Assembly (NCBI GenBank): GCA_051009475.1
Contig: JBPCWO010000169.1
Span: 1-11,541, forward strand
DNA length: 11,541 bases
Direction: 5' to 3'
DNA from: CAXMNX01 sp051009475
GTDB lineage: Bacteria; Pseudomonadota; Alphaproteobacteria; Rhodobacterales; Rhodobacteraceae
Below, piece by piece: positions 5,836 through 11,541 of this stretch (position 1 is the stretch's first letter; each line of letters begins with the position of its first letter). The position numbers and the translations under genes were made by a program. The notes under the pieces are model-generated. The model saw nothing but the letters and a program-made list of their open reading frames with translations, did no database searches and was not told the origin of the DNA.

Positions 5836-7854
5836 ATGTCCGAGCTGCGAACGATCATCATCGACGATATCGAGGTCGAGGTTGATCCGGCGCTAACGCT
5901 TATTCAGGCCTGCGAGCAGGCCGAAATTGAAATTCCTCGATTCTGTTATCACGAGCGCCTGAGCATAGCCGGTAACTGTCGGATGTGTCTGGTCGAGGTC
6001 GTCGGCGGGCCACCGAAACCTGCAGCGTCTTGCGCGATGCAGGTGCGCGACCTGCGATCTGGGCCCGAGGGCCAGCCGCCGGTGATCAAAACCAAATCGC
6101 CAATGGTTAAGAAGGCTCGCGAGGGGGTGATGGAGTTTCTTCTGATCAATCACCCGCTCGATTGCCCGATATGTGATCAGGGTGGTGAGTGTGACTTGCA
6201 AGATCAAGCTATGGCTTATGGCGTCGATTTCAGTCGTTTTCGTGAGCCCAAGCGCGCCGTCGACAATATGGATCTTGGCCCACTTGTGGGCACAGCGATG
6301 ACGCGCTGTATTTCCTGTACGCGCTGCGTGCGATTTATCACAGAAGTGGCGGGCATGCCCGAGCTTGGTCAAACGGGGCGTGGCGAAGACGCTGAGATTA
6401 CGTCCTATTTGGGTCAGACGCTGGACAGCGAATTGCAGGGCAACATCGTGGATCTCTGCCCGGTGGGAGCGCTGACGTCCAAACCGTACGCATTTACGGC
6501 CCGGCCCTGGGAATTGACCAAGACCGAAACCATCGACGCGATGGATGCGCTGGGTTCGAACATTCGGGTTGATACAAAAGGCCGCGAAGTCATGCGGATT
6601 CTTCCGAGAAACCATGACGGCGTGAATGAAGAATGGCTGAGCGACAAGGCGCGTTATGCTTGGGACGGCTTGCGGCGTCAGCGGCTAGATAAGCCGTATA
6701 TCCGCGAGAACGGCAAGCTTCGGCCCGCAAGTTGGGACGAGGCATTGTCGGCAACGGCCGCAGCTATGAAAGATGGCAAAGTAGCCGGGATTGTCGGTGA
6801 TCATGCGCCAGTTGAAGCGGTTTATGCACTGAAAGCGCTGTCCGTCGGACTTGGCGGCGAAATCGAGTGCCGAACTGACGGTGCAAAGCTACCAGCGGGC
6901 AACCGGTCGGCCTATGTCGGAACCGCCAAAATCGAAGATATTGACAATGCGCAGGCGATTATGCTGATCGGCACCAATCCTCGCGCAGAAGCACCGGTGC
7001 TGAACGCACGCATTCGCAAGGCGTGGTCAAAGGGTGCGAAAGTGGGTGTCGTCGGCGAGCCGGTCGATCTTACCTATGACTATTTCCACCTTGGCACTGG
7101 CCGCGAAGGCTTGCGAAAGCTGGTGGAGGGCGATCCAAGCGACGCGCTGTCGCGCCGTACGCTGGTTATTGTTGGCATGGGTGCGTTGACGGGCAACGGT
7201 GGCAAGGGGGCATTAGCTGATGCTATGGCCTTTGCTGCAGCAACAGAATCAAAATTCTTGGTATTGCACACAGCCGCAAGCCGCGTCGGCGCGTTGGATT
7301 TGGCGGCTGTTGCGGCAGGTGGCTTTGAAGGTGCGCTTTCCGGGGCGACGACCGTTTATAATCTTGGTGCGGATGAAGTGGACATACCTGCCGGTCCGAC
7401 CGTGATTTATCAGGGCAGTCACGGCGACAGAGGCGCGCATCGTGCCGACATTGTTCTTCCGGCCGCGGCGTGGACCGAAGAGAATGGTCTTTTTGTCAAC
7501 ACCGAGGGTCGTCCGCAATTGGCTATGCGAGCCGGATTCCCACCCGGAGAAGCAAAAGAAAACTGGGCAATACTGCGGGCCCTGTCGGGCGAACTTGATG
7601 CGAAGCTTCCTTATGACAGCCTGAGTGAATTGCGATCAATGCTGGTGGAGGATGTGCCGCATCTGAAGAGCATTGACGAAGTTCCCGAAAACGAGTGGGT
7701 GGCGGTTGAGGCCGGGGGCGCGGGAACCGGTGATTTTGGGTCGGCGGTCACGGACCATTACCTGACAAGCCCGATTTTGCGCGCGTCGCCATTGATGGGT
7801 GAACTGCAATCCAATGCGCGCGCCCGCAAAGCCGGGAAATTGGCCGCGGAATAA
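5836..7854 (+). CDS. nuoG: NADH-quinone oxidoreductase subunit G
   Basis: A 672-residue protein, normal for alphaproteobacterial NuoG (75 kDa subunit). It carries the electron path from NuoF toward NuoI in the cytoplasmic arm. Iron-sulfur ligands in order are C37, C48, C51 and C66 (2Fe-2S, N1b); H106, C110, C113 and C119 (4Fe-4S, N5, with its one histidine); and C158, C161, C164 and C208 (4Fe-4S, N4). The extra N7 ligands of Escherichia coli and Thermus NuoG are absent, as in mitochondria and Paracoccus. Residues from about 220 on form a molybdopterin-oxidoreductase-like domain that has lost its cofactor function in the family. ATG 5836 is preceded by AAGGGA at 5819-5824, a slightly distant ribosome site. 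The gene is complete and intact. Confidence 0.98.
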   Translation: MSELRTIIIDDIEVEVDPALTLIQACEQAEIEIPRFCYHERLSIAGNCRMCLVEVVGGPPKPAASCAMQVRDLRSGPEGQPPVIKTKSPMVKKAREGVMEFLLINHPLDCPICDQGGECDLQDQAMAYGVDFSRFREPKRAVDNMDLGPLVGTAMTRCISCTRCVRFITEVAGMPELGQTGRGEDAEITSYLGQTLDSELQGNIVDLCPVGALTSKPYAFTARPWELTKTETIDAMDALGSNIRVDTKGREVMRILPRNHDGVNEEWLSDKARYAWDGLRRQRLDKPYIRENGKLRPASWDEALSATAAAMKDGKVAGIVGDHAPVEAVYALKALSVGLGGEIECRTDGAKLPAGNRSAYVGTAKIEDIDNAQAIMLIGTNPRAEAPVLNARIRKAWSKGAKVGVVGEPVDLTYDYFHLGTGREGLRKLVEGDPSDALSRRTLVIVGMGALTGNGGKGALADAMAFAAATESKFLVLHTAASRVGALDLAAVAAGGFEGALSGATTVYNLGADEVDIPAGPTVIYQGSHGDRGAHRADIVLPAAAWTEENGLFVNTEGRPQLAMRAGFPPGEAKENWAILRALSGELDAKLPYDSLSELRSMLVEDVPHLKSIDEVPENEWVAVEAGGAGTGDFGSAVTDHYLTSPILRASPLMGELQSNARARKAGKLAAE

Positions 7855-7896
7855 GCTGTTGGGGCTGGCACTTGGCCTCGAGATTGTGTTTAGAGA

Positions 7897-7915
7897 GGGC
7901 GGAAACCAACCGCCC
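7897..7915 (+). other. GC-rich hairpin upstream of nuoH
   Basis: GGGCGG (7897-7902) pairs perfectly with CCGCCC (7910-7915) around a 7-base loop, in the 86-base gap between nuoG and nuoH. It ends 25 bases before the nuoH ATG and has no T-run, so it is more likely an mRNA stability or processing element than a terminator. Confidence 0.5.
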
Positions 7916-7940
7916 AATGAAACCGTAAGCGCAGGGATAA

Positions 7941-8978
7941 ATGGCTGAATTTCTGACCACACCGCTTGGCGTATTTGTGATCATCGCTGTGCAGTGCCTG
8001 TTGATGGCAATCTTCCTGCTGCTGTCGGCCTATTTCATCCTTTATGCAGACCGAAAAATTTGGGCTGCGGTGCAGATGCGACGGGGCCCGAACGTGGTGG
8101 GCGCGTTCGGACTTCTGCAAAGCATGGCCGATATGCTGAAGCTGGTGCTGAAAGAGATTATTATCCCGGCGGGCGCGGATCGGATTGTTTTCCTGCTTGC
8201 ACCCTTGGTGTCGTTTGCGTTGGCGATGCTGGCCTGGGCGGTGATTCCCTTCAGCGATAATATCGTCCTTTCAGACATCAATGTTGCCATTCTGTTTGTC
8301 TTCGCGATTTCGTCACTGGAAGTTTACGGCGTGATTATGGGGGGTTGGGCGTCGAACTCGAAGTATCCGTTCCTTGGTAGTCTTCGTTCCGCAGCTCAGA
8401 TGATTTCTTACGAGGTGTCGATTGGTTTGATCATCATCGGCGTGATCCTATCGACGGGATCGATGAATTTCGGCGCGATCGTAAGCGCCCAAGACGGTGA
8501 CTGGGGGCTTTTCAACTGGTATTGGTTGCCGCATTTCCCGATGGTGTTCCTGTTCTTCATCTCGGCACTGGCGGAGACAAACCGGCCGCCTTTCGATCTT
8601 CCGGAAGCGGAATCGGAGTTGGTGGCGGGATATCAGGTGGAATATTCTTCGACGCCGTTCCTGCTTTTCATGGCCGGCGAGTATATCGCGATTTTCCTGA
8701 TGTGCGCGCTGACGAGCCTGTTGTTTTTCGGCGGCTGGTTGAGCCCAGTACCGTTCTTGCCTGACAGCCCGCTTTGGATGATCGCGAAGATGGGATTCTT
8801 CTTCTTTATCTTCTCGATGGTGAAAGCCATCGTACCACGATATCGCTATGACCAACTGATGCGTTTAGGTTGGAAGTGGTTTCTGCCGTTTTCGCTGGGC
8901 TGGGTTGTTCTGGTGGCGTTCTTCGCGAAATTCGAATTGTTTGGCGGCGCCTATGCCCGCTGGGCCGTAGGGGGCTGA
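7941..8978 (+). CDS. nuoH: NADH-quinone oxidoreductase subunit H
   Basis: A 345-residue integral membrane protein (ND1 homologue), at the foot of the membrane arm where it forms much of the quinone-binding chamber. About eight hydrophobic helices are visible. Landmarks are DRKIWAAVQMRRGPN (residues 37-51), the amphipathic quinone-site loop GLLQSMADMLKLVLKE, the acidic residues in SSLEVYG and SYEVS that belong to the proton path, and the long acidic loop ETNRPPFDLPEAESELVAGY from residue 212. The start is supported by AGGGA at 7933-7937 just before ATG 7941. The stop is two bases before the nuoI ATG, so the two are translated together. Length and motifs are standard. Confidence 0.98.
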   Translation: MAEFLTTPLGVFVIIAVQCLLMAIFLLLSAYFILYADRKIWAAVQMRRGPNVVGAFGLLQSMADMLKLVLKEIIIPAGADRIVFLLAPLVSFALAMLAWAVIPFSDNIVLSDINVAILFVFAISSLEVYGVIMGGWASNSKYPFLGSLRSAAQMISYEVSIGLIIIGVILSTGSMNFGAIVSAQDGDWGLFNWYWLPHFPMVFLFFISALAETNRPPFDLPEAESELVAGYQVEYSSTPFLLFMAGEYIAIFLMCALTSLLFFGGWLSPVPFLPDSPLWMIAKMGFFFFIFSMVKAIVPRYRYDQLMRLGWKWFLPFSLGWVVLVAFFAKFELFGGAYARWAVGG

Positions 8979-8980
8979 TC

Positions 8981-9475
8981 ATGACGCAGATCGACTATAC
9001 CCGCGCCGCCAAATACTTCCTGCTGCAGGATTTCTGGGTCGGCTTCAAACTGGGGATGAAGTATTTCTTCGCGCCCAAGGCGACGCTGAACTACCCGCAC
9101 GAAAAGGGGCCGCTTAGCCCGCGTTTCCGAGGCGAACATGCGCTTCGCCGCTATCCTAACGGTGAAGAGCGCTGCATCGCCTGTAAACTTTGCGAAGCGA
9201 TCTGTCCGGCACAGGCGATCACAATTGACGCCGAACCGCGCGACGACGGTTCCCGCCGCACCACGCGCTATGACATCGACATGACCAAATGCATTTATTG
9301 CGGGTTTTGTCAGGAGGCTTGCCCAGTGGATGCGATCGTCGAAGGGCCGAATTTCGAGTTTGCGACCGAGACACGGGAAGAATTGTTCTATACGAAGGAA
9401 AAACTTCTTGAAAACGGTGACCGCTGGGAAGCCGAGATTGCACGAAATCTTGAAATTGACGCGCCGTATCGATGA
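8981..9475 (+). CDS. nuoI: NADH-quinone oxidoreductase subunit I (8Fe ferredoxin-like)
   Basis: A 164-residue protein starting at ATG 8981; AGGGGG at 8969-8974, inside the end of nuoH, is the ribosome site, and upstream extension in this frame would read back through nuoH. NuoI (TYKY) carries clusters N6a and N6b and hands electrons toward the quinone-linked cluster N2. The two motifs are CIACKLCEAICP (C65, C68, C71, C75) and CIYCGFCQEACP (C104, C107, C110, C114), all eight ligands present. The N-terminal ~35 residues form an amphipathic anchor that rests on the membrane arm. Length is normal for the alphaproteobacterial/mitochondrial type. Its stop overlaps the next ATG by ATGA (9472-9475). 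Confidence 0.98.
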   Translation: MTQIDYTRAAKYFLLQDFWVGFKLGMKYFFAPKATLNYPHEKGPLSPRFRGEHALRRYPNGEERCIACKLCEAICPAQAITIDAEPRDDGSRRTTRYDIDMTKCIYCGFCQEACPVDAIVEGPNFEFATETREELFYTKEKLLENGDRWEAEIARNLEIDAPYR

Positions 9476-10023
9476 CGGATGTCGGCTCTTTTGGAACGGG
9501 GCAAAGCAGCTTCGATGAGGAGACAAAGGCGTTCTTGTTCAGCGAGTTGGAAGAACTTGGGGCAGAGTCGATTGTTCATGGGCTGCAGGCAATTCTCATG
9601 ATGGAATCCGGCGAAGTTGTCCACAACGGTGCAACTCAAGAAATGCGCGATGGCACCGCTGCGGCGGCAGTTGGCAATGCCGATATTGTTGCATTGGTTT
9701 GTGGCTATCCAAGCGAGGGTGAGGATCCAGAGATTGGGGAACGCCTGGAGCCATATAAGGAAGAGCTTTTGGCGACGGACGGTCTTGCTGATTTGGCAGA
9801 GAGGGCGCTGACCCATGTTACTGATCAAAGCAGTGAAAATTTCTGCCATGCCAAGGGAACAATGGCGACCCCGGCTGAATTTCAGAGGTTAGTGGGTTCG
9901 GTTCTTGCCCGGGTGAAGCAGGCCAGGGCGGAATTTCCAAAGGCTTGGGTTTATGAACCTATTATCGGCGCCTTTGAGGTCACCACATACGATGCAGCCG
10001 AGGAGGACGCCAGCGATGAGTGA
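9472..10023 (+). CDS. Acidic soluble protein of unknown function
   Basis: A 183-residue protein whose ATG overlaps the nuoI stop (ATGA). No ribosome site precedes it, so it probably relies on coupling with nuoI. It is acidic, with no signal peptide or membrane helix, hence cytoplasmic. A predicted helical N-terminal part (KAFLFSELEELGAESIVHGL) is followed by a Gly/Ala-rich stretch, a Pro/Glu-rich middle (GEDPEIGERLEPYKEEL), a helical part near residues 135-155 and a very acidic end. Two cysteines occur, C77 and C125, with no metal-binding pattern. I recognise no family. It is clearly a gene: it is fitted between nuoI and the next gene by overlaps of 4 and 8 bases and shares the codon style of the region. 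A complex I accessory role is inferred only from position. Confidence 0.82.
   Translation: MTDVGSFGTGQSSFDEETKAFLFSELEELGAESIVHGLQAILMMESGEVVHNGATQEMRDGTAAAAVGNADIVALVCGYPSEGEDPEIGERLEPYKEELLATDGLADLAERALTHVTDQSSENFCHAKGTMATPAEFQRLVGSVLARVKQARAEFPKAWVYEPIIGAFEVTTYDAAEEDASDE
10001..10006 (+). promoter_or_regulatory. Ribosome binding site that sets the start of the CMD-fold gene
   Basis: AGGAGG with nine bases to ATG 10016. It marks this ATG as the start rather than in-frame codons further upstream inside the preceding gene. Confidence 0.75.
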
Positions 10024-10423
10024 GGCGCAAAATCCTTTCGAAGCGATGATGGCGATGAGTCAGGACTGGGCGAAATCGCTAAATCCGGCGCTGACGACGT
10101 TCACACCTCAGGGATTTGAGGCGCTTTGGCCGACGATGCCGAAAGAGGTCATGGAAACGTTCCTGGGCAAGACGTTCAATCCTGATGGATTGGACGCGAA
10201 GACAAAGCTTTTGCTGACGCTGGGCGCATTAACCATTCTTGGAGCCCAGGCCGAAGCGCAGATCAGACTAACCGTGCGCCACGCTCTGGAGGCAGGTGCA
10301 AAGAAACAAGAAATTGCGGAAGCGATTGCAATGATGGGAGTTTTCGGGGGCGTCCCGGCGATGACCAAGGCGATGGAACTGGCCGCGTCAGTCATGGAAG
10401 TCGACGGCGAGGAGGACGCATGA
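10016..10423 (+). CDS. Carboxymuconolactone decarboxylase (CMD)-fold protein without cysteines
   Basis: A 135-residue protein. Residues 1-50 (PFEAMMAMSQDWAKSLNP) resemble a helical, phasin-like lead segment. Residues ~60-125 fit the CMD fold: KLLLTLGALTILGA, then IRLTVRHALEAGAKKQEIAEAI, then GVFGGVPAMTKAMELA. Redox-active members such as AhpD need a CxxC pair, but this protein has no cysteine at all. It is therefore closer to the PcaC type, which keeps the His of RHAL (H89), or it is a non-enzymatic version. PcaC normally acts in protocatechuate breakdown, and no such genes are nearby. It overlaps the gene before by 8 bases and nuoJ by ATGA, so it is tightly tied to the operon. Function unknown. 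Confidence 0.82.
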   Translation: MSEAQNPFEAMMAMSQDWAKSLNPALTTFTPQGFEALWPTMPKEVMETFLGKTFNPDGLDAKTKLLLTLGALTILGAQAEAQIRLTVRHALEAGAKKQEIAEAIAMMGVFGGVPAMTKAMELAASVMEVDGEEDA

Positions 10424-11034
10424 CACCGCAAATACTGGCGTTTTATATTTTTGCGATCTCTTGCGTGGCGGGTGGCCTATTCACTGTGATCTCTCGCAAT
10501 CCAGTACACTCGGTGCTGTGGCTGATCCTTTCATTCCTTTCGGCCGCTGGATTGTTTGTGCTTTTGGGCGCCGAGTTTGTCGCGATGCTGTTGATTATTG
10601 TCTATGTTGGGGCAGTCGCGGTGCTGTTCCTGTTCGTTGTCATGATGCTGGATGTGGATTTTGCCGAGCTGAAAGCCGAAATGGCAAAATTCCTCCCATT
10701 GGGGATTCTCGTCGGCGTCATATTACTTATGCAATTGGCGATGGCGTTTGGCGACTGGACCACGGCGCAGGGCGTTGAAATGAGTGCGCGCCCCGATGCC
10801 ATTGCTGGCGGCGGCGCCCATAATACAGAAGCTTTGGGGCGAATTCTTTACGACGAGTACTTCCTTCTCTTTCAGTTGGCGGGTTTGATTCTGTTAGTGG
10901 CGATGATCGGAGCCATCGTACTGACACTTAGGCACCGTCAAGACATCAAACGGCAGGATATTCTGCAGCAGATGTACCGTGATCCGGCCGCGTCGATGGA
11001 GTTGAAGGACATCAAACCCGGGCAGGGGCTCTGA
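10420..11034 (+). CDS. nuoJ: NADH-quinone oxidoreductase subunit J
   Basis: A 204-residue membrane protein (ND6 homologue) in the membrane arm beside NuoK and NuoH. Five hydrophobic helices are visible, near residues 2-24, 30-50, 54-78, 92-110 and 145-167. The third, with GAEFVAMLLIIVYVGAVAVL, carries the conserved aromatic/Gly pattern of the helix whose pi-bulge moves during catalysis. After the last helix comes a polar tail of about 35 residues, usual for alphaproteobacterial NuoJ. ATG 10420 overlaps the stop of the CMD-fold gene (ATGA), and GGAGG lies at 10411-10415. The sequence is complete and shows no oddities. Confidence 0.97.
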   Translation: MTPQILAFYIFAISCVAGGLFTVISRNPVHSVLWLILSFLSAAGLFVLLGAEFVAMLLIIVYVGAVAVLFLFVVMMLDVDFAELKAEMAKFLPLGILVGVILLMQLAMAFGDWTTAQGVEMSARPDAIAGGGAHNTEALGRILYDEYFLLFQLAGLILLVAMIGAIVLTLRHRQDIKRQDILQQMYRDPAASMELKDIKPGQGL

Positions 11035-11038
11035 CGGT

Positions 11039-11541
11039 ATGGCAAGAACGCGCAAAGGCGTTTTGGGTGCTACGGGCAACCTGATCAGATGGACCATCTG
11101 GGGCTTGGCCGGAGTATTTGCCGTGGCAGTCTACTTGAATTTGACAAAACCAACCGAGCTTGCAGGCACAGATGAAGTCGCCGCATTGCCGCCGGCGGAC
11201 ATCGCGGTGAGTGATACCGCTGCGGAAGAGCCGGCGGCCGAAGATGTGCAAGTTTCTGATGAATCTTCTGGCGGCGCTGATGAATCTGATGTGGCCGAAG
11301 TCGAAGAAACTGACACGACGAGCACCGAGGGCGAAGAAATTGTCGGCACATCCGGTGAAATACGTATTCCCGGCGACGATGCTTCATATACGCTGTTGAA
11401 TGCCTTTCGCCGTGACGATGGGGCAATCGAAATTACCTCGGAACGGGTTTTGGGCGATGACCGGACCACCACGATCCGCCTGATACGGTGTGCGCCGCTT
11501 GAAGTGGGTGTGATTGCAAAAGGCAACGCAGAAAGAAACGA
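11039..11541 (+). CDS. Single-helix membrane protein with acidic linker, unknown; 3' end outside window
   Basis: An open frame from ATG 11039, four bases after the nuoJ stop, to the end of the window with no stop (167 codons seen). The N-terminus is basic (MARTRKG), followed by one hydrophobic helix at about residues 15-35. Then comes a linker of roughly 65 residues very rich in Asp, Glu, Ala and Ser. A folded-looking part starts near residue 105 (GEIRIPGDDASYTLLNAFRR) and includes ITSERV and IRLIRCAPLEVGVIAKG. With one helix and a basic front, the C-terminal part should be periplasmic. I do not recognise a family. nuoK, the usual next gene after nuoJ, is therefore displaced downstream or elsewhere. 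Confidence 0.78.
   Translation, partial: MARTRKGVLGATGNLIRWTIWGLAGVFAVAVYLNLTKPTELAGTDEVAALPPADIAVSDTAAEEPAAEDVQVSDESSGGADESDVAEVEETDTTSTEGEEIVGTSGEIRIPGDDASYTLLNAFRRDDGAIEITSERVLGDDRTTTIRLIRCAPLEVGVIAKGNAERN

Noticed and set aside
5893..6615. 240-codon open frame on the - strand
   Set aside because: It lies wholly opposite nuoG, which is intact with all cluster ligands. The translation is rich in His, Arg and Thr without any family motif, typical of an antisense shadow.
8951..9526. 191-codon open frame on the - strand
   Set aside because: It is antisense to nuoI and both its junctions; no ribosome site or recognisable domain was seen.
9388..9849. 153-codon open frame on the - strand
   Set aside because: It is antisense to nuoI and the 183-residue protein gene; no supporting motif was seen.

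Overview
The window is an internal stretch of a respiratory complex I (NADH:quinone oxidoreductase, nuo) operon, read entirely on the + strand. The conserved subunits present are the 3' end of a probable nuoE, then nuoF, nuoG, nuoH, nuoI and nuoJ. Protein style and gene content point to an alphaproteobacterium of the Rhodobacteraceae, probably a marine Roseobacter-type species. The clues are a NuoE-type C-terminal helix-hairpin-helix extension, DUF5337 and DUF5333 neighbours, NuoG without the N7 cluster ligands, and many small genes placed between nuo genes. Interspersed unidentified reading frames are a known trait of the Paracoccus denitrificans and Rhodobacter capsulatus complex I loci, so the arrangement is not new. 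The roles of the extra genes are mostly unknown.

Layout: 2-472, end of probable nuoE, an acidic linker plus an 80-residue helix-hairpin-helix (HhH) domain. 587-1588, a membrane-anchored protein with a long Pro/Glu-rich linker ending in a second, about 78% identical copy of that domain. 1685-1930, DUF5337-like two-helix membrane protein. 1964-3262, nuoF. 3267-5789, a block of six non-nuo genes: a repeat-bearing lipoprotein, a small membrane protein, a MAPEG-family membrane protein, a DUF3291 protein, another small membrane protein and a secreted DUF5333 protein. 5836-9475, nuoG, nuoH and nuoI. 9472-10423, an unrecognised acidic protein and a cysteine-free carboxymuconolactone decarboxylase-fold protein. 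10420-11034, nuoJ. 11039-11541, the start of a single-helix membrane protein that runs off the window.

Several junctions are 1-8 bp overlaps or gaps of a few bases, which suggests one co-translated unit. NuoE/F/G belong to the NADH-oxidising arm, NuoI links that arm to the membrane, and NuoH/J are membrane-arm subunits. The accessory genes are mostly membrane, lipo- or secreted proteins and could act in assembly, stability or envelope placement of the complex; that is inference from position. The longest intergenic gap (5244-5387) holds two inverted repeats and AT-rich promoter-like sequence. A compact GC-rich hairpin lies just upstream of nuoH. No RNA genes, mobile elements or CRISPR arrays were seen. 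The most interesting material is the duplicated HhH domain and the accessory gene set; I do not see a clearly unprecedented system.
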